A DNA stretch of 64,000 nt from an uncultured SAR116 cluster alpha proteobacterium (GTDB lineage Bacteria > Pseudomonadota > Alphaproteobacteria > Puniceispirillales > Marisalimonadaceae): positions 23,005 to 87,004 of the forward strand of contig CABZSR010000006.1 in NCBI GenBank assembly GCA_902528415.1. The letters are read 5' to 3'. This document shows, piece after piece, positions 1-9,051 of the stretch. The notes below the pieces were generated by a model. It worked only from the letters and a program-made list of their open reading frames with translations, did not search any database and was not told the origin of the DNA. Within the stretch, counting starts at the first letter, position 1. The number at the start of each line of letters is the position of its first letter. The translations under genes and the position numbers were made by a program.

Positions 1-310
1 CAATCTCAGTTTTCTTATCAAAGTTATAAGTGCTTCCTTTTATTACTTTAATATCTTCTTTAACTTTACCTATTCTAAATTTTGGACCTTGAAGATCTGC
101 CAAGATTGCAACATTACAACCAAGTTCATTTTCAGCTGAACGTATATAAGTAATTCTTTTAAGGTGATCCCCGTGATTACCATGACTAAAGTTCAGACGA
201 AAAACATTTACCCCAGCTTTAATTAATGATTTGATGTTTTGAACATCGTCAGTAGCAGTTCCAACAGTAGCTACTATTTTGGTTGATCTTAAATAATTTT
301 TATCTCTCAT
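1..310 (-). CDS. pyk: Pyruvate kinase, N-terminal part (runs off window)
   Basis: Reading the minus strand from an ATG at 308-310 gives a protein beginning MRDKNYLRSTKIVATVGTAT, followed by GVNVFRLNFSHG and ADLQGPKFRIG. These are the first beta-strand, the substrate and metal-binding RLNFSHG segment, and the DLQGPK/RxG segment of pyruvate kinase. The enzyme makes pyruvate and ATP from phosphoenolpyruvate and ADP in the cytoplasm. Only about 103 codons are visible; the rest lies left of the window. It diverges from the small gene at 436, so the 125-bp gap between them should hold both promoters. Confidence 0.93.
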   Translation of the reverse strand, partial: MRDKNYLRSTKIVATVGTATDDVQNIKSLIKAGVNVFRLNFSHGNHGDHLKRITYIRSAENELGCNVAILADLQGPKFRIGKVKEDIKVIKGSTYNFDKKTEI

Positions 311-435
311 AATTAACCTTTTTTAGTAATTCCAATGTTATACATCAAATATTAATAAAATATTAAAATTATTTTTTTAAATAATTAAACTCGGCAAGCT
401 ATTTGCAATCTTCTTTTATAATAGGAGAAATATTA

Positions 436-642
436 ATGGCACAAATTGTTCCCTTTCCACTCGATAGAGTAAGGAAGTCTAAAGAAGAAAATATTTTTGA
501 AGAAAAACATATTCTCCATATGATAAAGAATATTAGACAAAATTACCCTCCTTCATTGTGGAATACTGTTTACCAACTCACAAAACAAGGCCATATAACT
601 GATGAGATTCATGAAGATATTGATATAACTCCAAAAAAATAA
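436..642 (+). CDS. Small hypothetical protein, 68 aa
   Basis: I do not recognise this gene. The ATG at 436 is preferred over an in-frame upstream start at 403 because an AGGAG ribosome site lies at 423-427. The 68-residue product starts MAQIVPFPLDRVRK and is charged and soluble, with no membrane segment, no cysteines and a predicted helical middle (HILHMIKNIRQNYPPSLWNTV). Small proteins of this size are common beside pyk in Alphaproteobacteria, but I cannot tie it to a named family. It lies 63 bp upstream of the GST gene and may be co-transcribed with it. Confidence 0.6.
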   Translation: MAQIVPFPLDRVRKSKEENIFEEKHILHMIKNIRQNYPPSLWNTVYQLTKQGHITDEIHEDIDITPKK

Positions 643-705
643 ATTAATATAATTAATTATTAAAAAATAATTTAATCTTAAATAAAATTTAATTAAGATT
701 AAATC

Positions 706-1365
706 ATGAATAAAAATAAACACCCTATTTTATACTCTTTTAGACGTTGTCCATATGCAATGAGGGCAAGACTAGCTATTAAGATTTCGGAAATTTTTGT
801 AGAAATAAGAGAAATTATGTTAAAGGATAAACCATTAGAGTTTTTAAATTTGTCTCGAAAAGGAACTGTCCCTGTTTTAGTTACTACTTCAGGTAAAATT
901 TTAGAGGAAAGCCTAGATATAATTTATTGGGCATTAAATAAAAATGATCCAAAAAAATGGTTAGCTAATGGTCATCTTTCACAATATCAAATAAATCAAC
1001 TTTTAGACAATCTTGAAAATGAATTTAAACCAAGCTTAGATAAATATAAATACCCAAATAGATTTGAAAGTGTAGATAAAAATTTTCATAGAGATAAAAA
1101 TTTAAGCTTTCTCTGGTATTTAGACGATTTGTTAAAAAAAAATAAGGCTTTAAATTGTTCTCACTTAAGTTTAATAGATTACGCTATATTTCCATTTATA
1201 AGGCAATTTAGAAATGTTGATAGTGAATGGTTTGACTCATTAAATTTAAATTTTTTAAAGAAATGGTTGTTTGAATTAATTGATAGTAATGATTTTTTAT
1301 CTATAATGAAAAAATATGAAAAATGGGAACCTACTAATGCTCCCATCTATACAAAATTTTTATAA
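706..1365 (+). CDS. Glutathione S-transferase family protein
   Basis: This 219-residue protein has a thioredoxin-like N-terminal domain opening with LYSFRRCPYAMRARLAI. The CPYA motif (Cys15) is the thiol site of omega/beta-type GSTs, and the cis-proline segment GTVPVLV follows near residue 65. The rest is the all-helical C-terminal domain. Likely roles are glutathione conjugation, dehalogenation or deglutathionylation in the cytoplasm; the sequence alone does not fix the substrate. The thiolase gene starts 22 bp downstream, so the two are probably co-transcribed. Confidence 0.85.
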   Translation: MNKNKHPILYSFRRCPYAMRARLAIKISEIFVEIREIMLKDKPLEFLNLSRKGTVPVLVTTSGKILEESLDIIYWALNKNDPKKWLANGHLSQYQINQLLDNLENEFKPSLDKYKYPNRFESVDKNFHRDKNLSFLWYLDDLLKKNKALNCSHLSLIDYAIFPFIRQFRNVDSEWFDSLNLNFLKKWLFELIDSNDFLSIMKKYEKWEPTNAPIYTKFL

Positions 1366-1387
1366 AAATAAACTTTGGAGAAGTTTT

Positions 1388-2590
1388 ATGTCAGAAGCGT
1401 TTATATGTGAAGGAACAAGAACCCCTATTGGAAAATTTGGTGGAAGTTTGTCTTCTATAAGAACTGACGACCTAGCTTCTTTACCATTAATCTCATTGAA
1501 AGAAAAATTAGGCAAAACTGATTGGGAAAATTTAGAAGAAGTTTTTTATGGAAATGCAAATCAAGCTGGAGAAGATAACCGAAATATTGCAAGGATGGCA
1601 CTTCTTCTTGCTGGTTTACCTCATTCTGTTCCAGGTATTACCTTGAACAGATTATGTGCTTCTGGAATGGAAGCAATTTCCAGCGCATCTAGAATGATAA
1701 AATCAAATGAGGCTGATATGACAATTGCAGGAGGAGCAGAAAGTATGAGTAGAGCCCCTTTTGTTATGCCTAAGGCTAATTCAGCGTTTTCACGAAATGC
1801 AGAAATTTATGATACTACAATTGGATGGAGATTTGTAAATCCAAAGATGGAGGAAAACTTTGGAATAGATTCGATGCCTGAAACTGCTGAAAATGTTGCA
1901 GAAAAATATCAAATTAGTAGAGAGGACCAAGATAGAATGGCCTTATCTAGTCAACAAAAAGCCGCTAATTCAATTTCCAGTGGCCGATTGGCTAAAGAAA
2001 TAACTTCGGTTAAGATTCCTCAAAGAAAAGGTGAACCTATAATTTTTGATAATGATGAGCACCCTAGAGGTACTTCACTTGAAAAACTATCATCACTACC
2101 GTCACCGTTTCGCCAAAATGGAAGCGTTACTGCAGGAAATGCAAGTGGAGTTAATGACGGTGCAGCTGCAATTATAATTGCTAGTGAAGCTGGTGTAAAA
2201 CGAAACCATTTAACACCTAAAGCCAGAATAATTTCAGCAGCAAGTGCTGGAGTTGAGCCAGCATATATGGGTATTGGGCCGGTTCCAGCCTCTATAAAAG
2301 CACTAAAAATCGCTGGTCTAAATATAGAGGATATGGATGTAATTGAGATAAATGAAGCATTTGCTGCTCAGGGTTTGGCGAGTTTACGATCTCTAGGTAT
2401 TCAAGACAATGATGAAAGGGTTAATCCTAACGGAGGGGCGATAGCACTTGGTCATCCTTTGGGAATGTCAGGAACAAGATTAATTCTTACAGCTACGCAA
2501 GAGTTAATAGAAAAAAGCAAAAAATATGCTTTATGTACTATGTGTGTTGGAGTTGGTCAGGGTAGTGCCGTTATAATTGAAAGAGTATAA
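1388..2590 (+). CDS. pcaF: Acetyl-CoA acyltransferase, 3-oxoadipyl-CoA thiolase type
   Basis: This is a thiolase of 400 residues that cleaves a 3-oxoacyl-CoA with CoA. The start is set at the ATG at 1388, which follows GGAGAAG at 1378-1383; a longer open frame upstream overlaps the GST gene and has no thiolase similarity. Catalytic elements are present: Cys90 in NRLCASGM, the His of GHPLGMSG near 356 and the Cys of CMCVGVGQG near 386. The segments GNANQAGEDNRNIARM and TTIGWRF fit the PcaF/PaaJ subgroup, which makes succinyl-CoA and acetyl-CoA from 3-oxoadipyl-CoA. No other pca or paa genes are nearby, so a general beta-ketothiolase role is possible. Confidence 0.88.
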   Translation: MSEAFICEGTRTPIGKFGGSLSSIRTDDLASLPLISLKEKLGKTDWENLEEVFYGNANQAGEDNRNIARMALLLAGLPHSVPGITLNRLCASGMEAISSASRMIKSNEADMTIAGGAESMSRAPFVMPKANSAFSRNAEIYDTTIGWRFVNPKMEENFGIDSMPETAENVAEKYQISREDQDRMALSSQQKAANSISSGRLAKEITSVKIPQRKGEPIIFDNDEHPRGTSLEKLSSLPSPFRQNGSVTAGNASGVNDGAAAIIIASEAGVKRNHLTPKARIISAASAGVEPAYMGIGPVPASIKALKIAGLNIEDMDVIEINEAFAAQGLASLRSLGIQDNDERVNPNGGAIALGHPLGMSGTRLILTATQELIEKSKKYALCTMCVGVGQGSAVIIERV

Positions 2591-2601
2591 AAAGCTTTTC
2601 A

Positions 2602-3717
2602 TTAATATTGATATGCCTGTCTATCTATAGAGACAGAACTTATATAAATAAAAACTTTTTTGTTTTCAGTTATTTTCATTTTATTTAAATTATAAGTAGT
2701 AATTCTAGCTCTAAGTATTTGTGATGTTTTTTTAATTTTACTCTTCATCAATTTAATTACTAACTCAGAAAAGGCAGTATTTTTTTCAGTATAGATCTTT
2801 ATTATTATTCCCACCAATTCATTTTCTGTAATATGTGTATTAATTTTTACAGGAGAAACAATTATATCTCTGGACCTTATTCTAACCCTTACTATATTAT
2901 TCTCTAGTCCTGGTCTTCCTGGTACAATTAATGATTGTCCATTTACATCTAGTGTTGTCATGTTCATTAATTGATTAGTTTTTATTAAAGTTCCTTCTAA
3001 AACAGAACTTGATTCAAATTTTCCAATTAATCTTTGAAAAGAATTACTATTCAAAATTTTTGATACGCTACCAGAAATTATTTTTTTTCCATTTTTTATT
3101 AAAATGATTTCATCTGCAATTTGAGATATTTCTTCAATAGAATGGGAAACATATAAAATCGGGATTTTAAATTTTTTATTAATCATTTTTAGAAAATTTA
3201 ATAATCTAGCTTTAGTTTTAATATCTAAATCAGACATAGGCTCATCTAAAAGCAAATAATCTGATTGTTTTAATATAGTCCTTGCCAAAGCTACTCTAAG
3301 CTTTTCCCCACCAGATAAATTTTGAGGATACCTATTCAACATAGATCCTAATTCAAGATAATGAATTAATTCTTCTTTGGATAATAAAGTTTGTTCTAAA
3401 GACTTATTTCTTTTAATTGGATAATCAAGATTTTGATTCACACTCATATGTTCAAATAATATAGGGTTTTGGAACATCGTCCCAAAAGGTCTTTTATGTG
3501 GCGGAAATATTTTTGTATTTTCTAAACTTTTATCATTTAATACTATTTTGGTTTCTAAATGATTTATAAATCCCGATAAGACAGATATAATTGTACTTTT
3601 ACCTGATCCATTAGGTCCATATAAAACTGTAATACCACCAGTATTGAATTCATGTTCAAAGTCTAAGAAAAAATCTCCAACGTATCCTGTTATTTTAACA
3701 AATAAACTAGTTATCAT
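2602..3717 (-). CDS. modC: Molybdate/tungstate ABC transporter ATP-binding protein
   Basis: This is a 371-residue ABC ATPase. Walker A (GPNGSGKS) is at 34-41, the Q-loop (MFQNP) near 83, the signature LSGGE at 134-138, Walker B (YLLLDEP) at 154-160 and the H-loop His at 192. The C-terminal 120 residues correspond to the Mop/TOBE oxyanion-sensing domain of ModC. The start codon overlaps the stop of the permease gene by 4 bp (ATGA), so the two are translationally coupled. It would energise uptake of molybdate or tungstate at the inner membrane. The specificity rests on family resemblance. Confidence 0.88.
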   Translation of the reverse strand: MITSLFVKITGYVGDFFLDFEHEFNTGGITVLYGPNGSGKSTIISVLSGFINHLETKIVLNDKSLENTKIFPPHKRPFGTMFQNPILFEHMSVNQNLDYPIKRNKSLEQTLLSKEELIHYLELGSMLNRYPQNLSGGEKLRVALARTILKQSDYLLLDEPMSDLDIKTKARLLNFLKMINKKFKIPILYVSHSIEEISQIADEIILIKNGKKIISGSVSKILNSNSFQRLIGKFESSSVLEGTLIKTNQLMNMTTLDVNGQSLIVPGRPGLENNIVRVRIRSRDIIVSPVKINTHITENELVGIIIKIYTEKNTAFSELVIKLMKSKIKKTSQILRARITTYNLNKMKITENKKVFIYISSVSIDRQAYQY

Positions 3718-4406
3718 TTAACTTTCACCATCGACCTTTTATTTGAATAAAATAAAGTTAATAAAATTGTAAATGATAAGATTAACATAACGCCTGCAAG
3801 AAAATGAGCTTTTCCAAAAGATAGTTGTTCAACATGATCATAAATGGAGATGGCTATAACTTTTGTTTTTCCGTGGATTCCCCCGCCCACCATTAAAACA
3901 ATTCCAAACTCCCCCATTGTATGGGCAAATGAAATAATAAAGGAAGTTAAGAAACCTTTTTTAGACAATGGTACTATAACATTAATAAACGTATCAAATT
4001 TACTTGCCCCTAAACTTTCTGAGGTTTTAAGAGTATCATTACCTATTTTTTCTAATGATGATTGAAGGGGCTGAACCCAAAAAGGAAGGGAATAAATAAT
4101 TGATGCTAAAACAAGTCCATAAAATGAAAAAATAAGTTGTTCGCCTGTTAGTAAGATAAAAAATTTACCTAAGGGTGTGTCTGGACTAAAAAAAACTATA
4201 AGATAAAAACCAATTACGGTAGGCGGTAAAACTAATGGTAAAGTAACAATTGACTCTAAAAATGGTTTAGCTCTTTTTGATTTAAACGCTAAAAAATACG
4301 CCAAAGGTGTTCCAATTAACGCTAAGAAAAAACAAGTTGTAAGAGCTAGTTTTAACGTAATTAAAACTGCATTAAAATCTGAGCCTAAAAAATTTAAAGT
4401 ATCCAT
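3714..4406 (-). CDS. modB: Molybdate ABC transporter permease
   Basis: This inner-membrane permease of about 230 residues has roughly five transmembrane segments. It carries the ABC-permease coupling loop SLGASKFDTFINVIVPLS, an EAA-type motif. The segment LPLVLPPTVIGFYLI is characteristic of ModB. I place the start at the ATG at 4406 (MDTLNFLGS); an in-frame TTG at 4418 is possible, and neither has a clear ribosome site. No modA binding-protein gene lies next to modBC: the gene on the far side is a divergent hydrolase. The binding protein is either encoded elsewhere or replaced by another. Confidence 0.87.
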   Translation of the reverse strand: MDTLNFLGSDFNAVLITLKLALTTCFFLALIGTPLAYFLAFKSKRAKPFLESIVTLPLVLPPTVIGFYLIVFFSPDTPLGKFFILLTGEQLIFSFYGLVLASIIYSLPFWVQPLQSSLEKIGNDTLKTSESLGASKFDTFINVIVPLSKKGFLTSFIISFAHTMGEFGIVLMVGGGIHGKTKVIAISIYDHVEQLSFGKAHFLAGVMLILSFTILLTLFYSNKRSMVKVK

Positions 4407-4476
4407 TTTTATAACCAATTGTATTTGGTAAAAATTTTAAATAATATGTTGTTTAAGTTATAGATAGGAGCTTCAA

Positions 4477-5364
4477 ATGTCATTTATTAAAACTGATGAT
4501 AAAGTTAAATTATATTATGAAACAGTGGGCAAAGGTGAGCCTATTATATTTGTTCACGAATTTGCAGGTGATTACAGAAGTTGGGAACCACAGGTTAATT
4601 ATTTTTCCAGATATAATAAATGTATTACTTATTGTGCAAGAGGCTATCATCCTTCAGAAATTCCCCAAAATGAAACACAATACAGCCAAGAAAGAGCTTG
4701 GCGCGATATAATAAGTGTGATGGATAACTTAAATATACAAAAAGCGAATATTGTAGGTCTATCTATGGGTGGTTTTGCAACTCTTCATTTAGGTATCAAC
4801 GCTCCTCATAGAGTGTCAAGTTTAGTAATAGCAGGTTGCGGATATGGAGCAATTCCAATTGATAAAACTTCATTTAATAAAGAGGCTGATTTTTCTAATG
4901 TTTCTCTTGATACTGCCCAAAATATATTAAATAAGGGTATGGCAAAAGTAGGATCAGAATATGCTTTAGGTCCATCCAGAGTTCAATTTCAAAACAAAGA
5001 TCCAAAAGGTTGGCAGTTATTTAATGATCAGTTAATAAAACATGATGCAATCGGTTCAGCTAACACTCTGTTAGGTGTGCAAAACAAAAGACCCAATTTG
5101 TACGCATTAGAGAAAGAAATAAGTGATATCGAAGCTCCAACGTTTATAATAAACGGTGATGAAGACGATATGTGTCTTGAAGTAGGTTTGTTTCTAAAGA
5201 GAACGATCAAAACTTCTGGTTTGTTGATTGTTCCCAAAACAGGCCATACAATCAATTTAGAAGAACCAGCTTTATTTAATAGCCAATTATTAAAGTTTTA
5301 TTCTTCAATTAAAGCATCCACGTGGGGCAAAAGAGACAAAAGAGCAGAAATAATAAAATTTTAA
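4477..5364 (+). CDS. Alpha/beta-fold hydrolase
   Basis: This is a 295-residue alpha/beta hydrolase with a good AGGAG site at 4466-4470. The nucleophile elbow is GLSMGG, the acid lies in INGDEDDMC and the catalytic His in GHTINLEEP, in the usual order. The oxyanion-hole region reads FVHEFAGD. The overall layout resembles 3-oxoadipate enol-lactonase or small carboxylesterases, which hydrolyse a lactone or ester in the cytoplasm. The substrate is unknown. Its stop overlaps the stop of yajQ on the other strand by 4 bp. Confidence 0.82.
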   Translation: MSFIKTDDKVKLYYETVGKGEPIIFVHEFAGDYRSWEPQVNYFSRYNKCITYCARGYHPSEIPQNETQYSQERAWRDIISVMDNLNIQKANIVGLSMGGFATLHLGINAPHRVSSLVIAGCGYGAIPIDKTSFNKEADFSNVSLDTAQNILNKGMAKVGSEYALGPSRVQFQNKDPKGWQLFNDQLIKHDAIGSANTLLGVQNKRPNLYALEKEISDIEAPTFIINGDEDDMCLEVGLFLKRTIKTSGLLIVPKTGHTINLEEPALFNSQLLKFYSSIKASTWGKRDKRAEIIKF

Positions 5365-5846
5365 TCTCTAAAATTCTCGTATTGCAATGGATGTTTAATG
5401 TTTAAATCTTTAATTAGTTTTATTGCCGCTTGAAGATCGTCTCTCTTTTTACCTGAGACTCTCACCTCATCACCTTGTATAGATGTTTGAGTTTTACTTT
5501 TTGAAGATTTAATAACTTTAACAATTTTTTGAGCAATTTCTCTGTCAACACCTTGTTTGATTAATACAACTTGCCTGATTGAATTTCCAGATGCAGCTTC
5601 TGGTTTTTCAAACTCTAATGCTCCTGCATCAACTTTTTTTCTGGTTAAGTGAGTAATAATTAGTTCTTCAACCTGTTTTCTTTTTAAATTGTCGTCTGCT
5701 TTAATTATAATCTTATCGTCTTGTTGTTCAACTTCACAGACGCTCCCTTTAAAATCATATCTAGTATTTATCTCTTTTTTGACACCTTCAAGCGCATTTT
5801 GAACTGAAGGCATATCTATTTTACTTACTATATCAAAACTAGGCAT
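5361..5846 (-). CDS. yajQ: YajQ family nucleotide-binding protein
   Basis: This 161-residue protein opens MPSFDIVSKIDMPSVQNALE and continues with INTRYDFKGS, the hallmark start of the YajQ/UPF0234 family. Two ferredoxin-like domains follow, and the C-terminal part contains QTSIQGDEVRVSGKKRDDLQ. Members bind nucleotides; some bind cyclic di-GMP and act with a transcription regulator. Length and sequence are normal for the family. It is transcribed alone, tail to tail with the hydrolase gene. Confidence 0.93.
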   Translation of the reverse strand: MPSFDIVSKIDMPSVQNALEGVKKEINTRYDFKGSVCEVEQQDDKIIIKADDNLKRKQVEELIITHLTRKKVDAGALEFEKPEAASGNSIRQVVLIKQGVDREIAQKIVKVIKSSKSKTQTSIQGDEVRVSGKKRDDLQAAIKLIKDLNIKHPLQYENFRD

Positions 5847-5981
5847 AATCTATTTCCTCTAATAAAGTTTTATTACAGTATAATATTTAATTCATATTTC
5901 TCAAACAGTCTAAATAACAGTTGATAGATATTAAGTTAAATTATAAATTATACACATTTGAACTTAAGATTTGAAAATTGA

Positions 5982-6779
5982 ATGGATATTATATTTAAAT
6001 TGTTACTTCTTGTACCTGTTATAATAAGTTCATATTTTTTATTTATAAATATAGGAATTTTGTCAATTTTTCCGATTTGGCTTTTGTGCGGCTTAATTGA
6101 CGTTTCAAGACATAAAACAATGAATTTGAAATTAATTAAGGAGTATTTTTTAGGTAAAGGCTTTTTAACGTTTATCTTGTCTCCCTTAAACCTTTTTGCT
6201 GATTTGTTATCATTCAGAAATCTTCATACCTTTAAGCTAGAGGATCTTCCAATAGAACACCAAGACGAAATTAATGCTGTCGTTTCTTTATTTGATAAGA
6301 ATTCTAAAAAAATAACTGACAGATTTAAGGAAAATATTAATGATAATAGAACAATGTTATTTTACAAATGGTATGGCTATAGACTAGATGAGTCCATAGA
6401 CGAGTTTAATAATGATTATAAATATATAAAAACAATTGGAGTGTCTTTATTTAGGCAAAAGACCTCTACCTCAAGACATTTTGGCCCTTTGAGAATGACT
6501 TATCGTATTTTGTATAATTTTAATAAAGTAAAAAAAGAAGGCTCTTACATAGAAGCTGATGGTCGAATAAACAAATGGAAATATGAACCATTATTTATTT
6601 TTGATGATACTCTTATTCATCAAAGTTTTAACGAAGAAGAAAATTTGAGATATTGCGCATTCATTGACATTATAAGACCCTCACACTTTGATAATATTAT
6701 GAAATCAATTTTAACTGGTGTGGGTTTTTTATTAAAAAAAACAAGAAGTATTTTTTATAAAAACTGGAAAATGATTTAA
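5982..6779 (+). CDS. Membrane-anchored aspartyl/asparaginyl beta-hydroxylase-like dioxygenase
   Basis: This 265-residue protein has two N-terminal hydrophobic segments (about 4-25 and 27-42) followed by a cytosolic domain. The second half shows the jelly-roll pattern of the AspH/LpxO family: SRHFGPLRMTYRILYNF, a Trp near 199, then FIFDDTLIHQSFN and LRYCAFIDIIRP. His166 and His213 would bind Fe(II), and Arg223 would bind 2-oxoglutarate. LpxO relatives hydroxylate the 2-position of a lipid A acyl chain, and the membrane anchor fits a lipid or envelope substrate. The family call is confident; the substrate is not. No clear ribosome site precedes the ATG. Confidence 0.78.
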   Translation: MDIIFKLLLLVPVIISSYFLFINIGILSIFPIWLLCGLIDVSRHKTMNLKLIKEYFLGKGFLTFILSPLNLFADLLSFRNLHTFKLEDLPIEHQDEINAVVSLFDKNSKKITDRFKENINDNRTMLFYKWYGYRLDESIDEFNNDYKYIKTIGVSLFRQKTSTSRHFGPLRMTYRILYNFNKVKKEGSYIEADGRINKWKYEPLFIFDDTLIHQSFNEEENLRYCAFIDIIRPSHFDNIMKSILTGVGFLLKKTRSIFYKNWKMI

Positions 6780-6791
6780 AGAAATTTTGAA

Positions 6792-7931
6792 TTAGGCATT
6801 AGGCATTAAAATTTGTCTAACCACCTCTCCCTTTGATAACTTATCAAAACCTTCATTTAAGTCATCAAATGTTATTTTCCCATCAATTAATTTATCTACT
6901 GGCAGACGTCCTTGTTGAAATAAATTCAAAAATCTAGGGACATCTCTAACTGGAACGCACGAACCCATGTAGCTGCCTAATATTGACTTTTCTTGAGCAA
7001 CTAGATCACTGTGGTTAAAACTAAATTGAGTGTTTATTGGAGATAAACCTGCTGTAATAACTGATCCTCCATATCTAATGATTTGATATGCTGTGTTCAT
7101 AGCCGGGATAACCCCTGCTAAATCAATTGCATAGTCAACACCTCCATTTGTTAATGCTCTAATCTCATCAATAGTGTCATTGTTTCTGCTATCAAAGCAA
7201 TGTGTTGCGCCAAGCTCTTCTGCTCTACTAAATTTTGATGGGTCAATATCTACTGCAATAATAGTTTCTGCTCCCCCAAGTTTTGCACCTATTATACCAT
7301 TAAGTCCAACACCTCCTAAACCAATTATAGCTACTGAATCTCCTGGTCTAATTCTAGCCGTGTTTATTACTGCGCCCACCCCAGTCATAACAGCACAGCC
7401 AAAAAGAGCTGCATCTTGAATATTAACAGATTTGTCTATTACAACTACAGATCCTCTATCGACAACGTTATATTGTGACATACATGAAATACCTGTATGG
7501 TGATTAAGTTTATTTCCATCTAAGTCTGAAAGCCTGCTTCCTCCTGACATTAATTCACCTTTTCCTTTAGTAGCTGCTGCAAGCTCACAAACTTGAGGTC
7601 TACCCTCAAGGCATCTTCTGCACCTTCCACATGATGGGGAAAATTGAAAGGCCACATGATCTCCAACCTTTACATCTTTGATTGCACTTCCTAATTCAAC
7701 CACTTCTCCCGAGCCTTCATGGCCAATCACTAGAGGTAAAGGCATAACTCTTGAGCCATTAATTACTGACAGATCTGAGTGGCACAATCCTGCTCCCATC
7801 ACTTTTACAAGTATTTCATTCTCTAATGGAGGAGCAATTTTAATTTCCTCTATAGACAATGGTTTTGATTCTTTATAGGGCTCTGTTAATTTGTTATCTC
7901 TAATAACTGCAGCTTTGCATGTAATTGACAT
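6792..7931 (-). CDS. Zinc-dependent alcohol dehydrogenase (MDR family)
   Basis: This is a 379-residue medium-chain dehydrogenase. The catalytic zinc ligands are Cys50 (AGLCHSD) and His71 (GHEGSG), and the structural zinc is held by Cys101, Cys104, Cys107 and Cys115. The NAD-binding segment is IIGLGGVGLNG, followed by VDIDPSK. The layout resembles class III-type long-loop enzymes. It is the last gene of the nitrile hydratase operon: its ATG directly follows the stop of the accessory gene, and AAGGAGC lies just upstream. It probably oxidises an alcohol or aldehyde in the same pathway, but the substrate cannot be read from sequence. Confidence 0.87.
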   Translation of the reverse strand: MSITCKAAVIRDNKLTEPYKESKPLSIEEIKIAPPLENEILVKVMGAGLCHSDLSVINGSRVMPLPLVIGHEGSGEVVELGSAIKDVKVGDHVAFQFSPSCGRCRRCLEGRPQVCELAAATKGKGELMSGGSRLSDLDGNKLNHHTGISCMSQYNVVDRGSVVVIDKSVNIQDAALFGCAVMTGVGAVINTARIRPGDSVAIIGLGGVGLNGIIGAKLGGAETIIAVDIDPSKFSRAEELGATHCFDSRNNDTIDEIRALTNGGVDYAIDLAGVIPAMNTAYQIIRYGGSVITAGLSPINTQFSFNHSDLVAQEKSILGSYMGSCVPVRDVPRFLNLFQQGRLPVDKLIDGKITFDDLNEGFDKLSKGEVVRQILMPNA

Positions 7932-8294
7932 TTAAATGCTCCTTTGTTTAATCTTTACCGGCTTACCATGAGGTGTTGACAGATAAGCGTTAGTCCAATC
8001 TTTTTTCAAAAGTGATAAAATATTTGAGTTTCCTAATTTCTTTGAAATAATAATTTCCTCAAGTGCGATCAGCCAACAGTTAAAATAATCATCATTACCA
8101 TCTAAACTATTTATTTCAAGCCTTGATTCATTCAGAGATTTTGCAAAAAATTTAACAAACTCCTTCCAGGAGAAGTTCCCTGTTTCTGATAATTGGACTG
8201 TAATAGCAAACAACTGACTATGCCAAGGATTTTGAAAAACTACACCATCTTCTATTTTATTTGTAAATGGTAAAATATAATCAAAAGTGTTCAT
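7932..8294 (-). CDS. Nitrile hydratase accessory (activator) protein
   Basis: This 120-residue protein matches the nitrile hydratase accessory family. It has FQNPWHSQLFAITVQL near the start, FSWKEFVKFFAKSL in the middle, CWLIALEEIII, and TPHGKPV at the end. The fold is like the N-terminal part of the beta subunit; such proteins chaperone the alpha subunit and help deliver the metal. It is encoded 19 bp after the beta subunit, in the usual alpha-beta-accessory order. Its presence suggests the nitrile hydratase is functional. Confidence 0.85.
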   Translation of the reverse strand: MNTFDYILPFTNKIEDGVVFQNPWHSQLFAITVQLSETGNFSWKEFVKFFAKSLNESRLEINSLDGNDDYFNCWLIALEEIIISKKLGNSNILSLLKKDWTNAYLSTPHGKPVKIKQRSI

Positions 8295-8313
8295 TTTAAT
8301 CTCAAATAAATCT

Positions 8314-9051
8314 TTAAGCTTTAATTTTAAGATAGGGTTCCCATAGATCTAAATAAATTTTATCGTTGCCATTTTCTGCTGCAAGCCCCCACAATTCAGA
8401 TGCTTTAAACTCTACCGTATATAGAGGCAAAGGATTTTCTCCAATTCCATGCGCATTTTTATCAGGAAAAACGTGAGTGCCATTATAAGAAAATATTTTC
8501 CCTTCACACCCCATTGCATACGAAGGTAAACGAGTATGACCACCTATAACATTTTCATTAGGATTATATTTCGTGGTTATCACACTATCGCCAATTTTAT
8601 GTAAAGGGGTTATATCTGTTTTTCTAAGAGAAGGTCCACCCCACCCCAAAGTTTTTTGAACGTCCTTTGCTAGCCAAGTCCTTTCATCTAATTTAACATT
8701 TTCTTTCAAATCTTCGGTTGAGTTATCTTCTTGCACTAAACTTATGAACTTCTTTAACTCTTCTATGGAAATCAATTTTTTGTCAACCAGAAGATTAGTA
8801 AGGCCGGCCAACCACTTTTCATAATATGAATAATTCATATAATCCTTTGGTGGCAGGCACTCTCTGTAGTGTCTGCTTACATCTAGGTTCCACTCACCAA
8901 GTGCTCCAGCAGCGAGTGTTATAGCCCAAGCTTTTGCATGCCATTCATGTTTGAAAGTAGGCTCACTATTTTCAACCTGATTGTTTTTATTTCTAGGAAC
9001 TGGTATAGGACCATCTCCATAGCGACCTCCCATATCATGAAGTCTACTCAT
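8314..9051 (-). CDS. nthB: Nitrile hydratase subunit beta
   Basis: This is a 245-residue beta subunit. It begins [19 protein letters not shown] and has [20 protein letters not shown] and [16 protein letters not shown] in the helical N-terminal half. The SH3-like C-terminal half contains [14 protein letters not shown] and ends with YLDLWEPYL. It pairs with the alpha subunit to hydrate nitriles to amides. The start overlaps the alpha-subunit stop by 4 bp, so equal expression is likely. Length is within the normal range. Confidence 0.94.
   Translation of the reverse strand: MSRLHDMGGRYGDGPIPVPRNKNNQVENSEPTFKHEWHAKAWAITLAAGALGEWNLDVSRHYRECLPPKDYMNYSYYEKWLAGLTNLLVDKKLISIEELKKFISLVQEDNSTEDLKENVKLDERTWLAKDVQKTLGWGGPSLRKTDITPLHKIGDSVITTKYNPNENVIGGHTRLPSYAMGCEGKIFSYNGTHVFPDKNAHGIGENPLPLYTVEFKASELWGLAAENGNDKIYLDLWEPYLKIKA

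Noticed and set aside
7174..7878. Open frames on the plus strand inside the alcohol dehydrogenase gene.
   Set aside because: They have no family similarity and lie opposite a gene with all catalytic residues.
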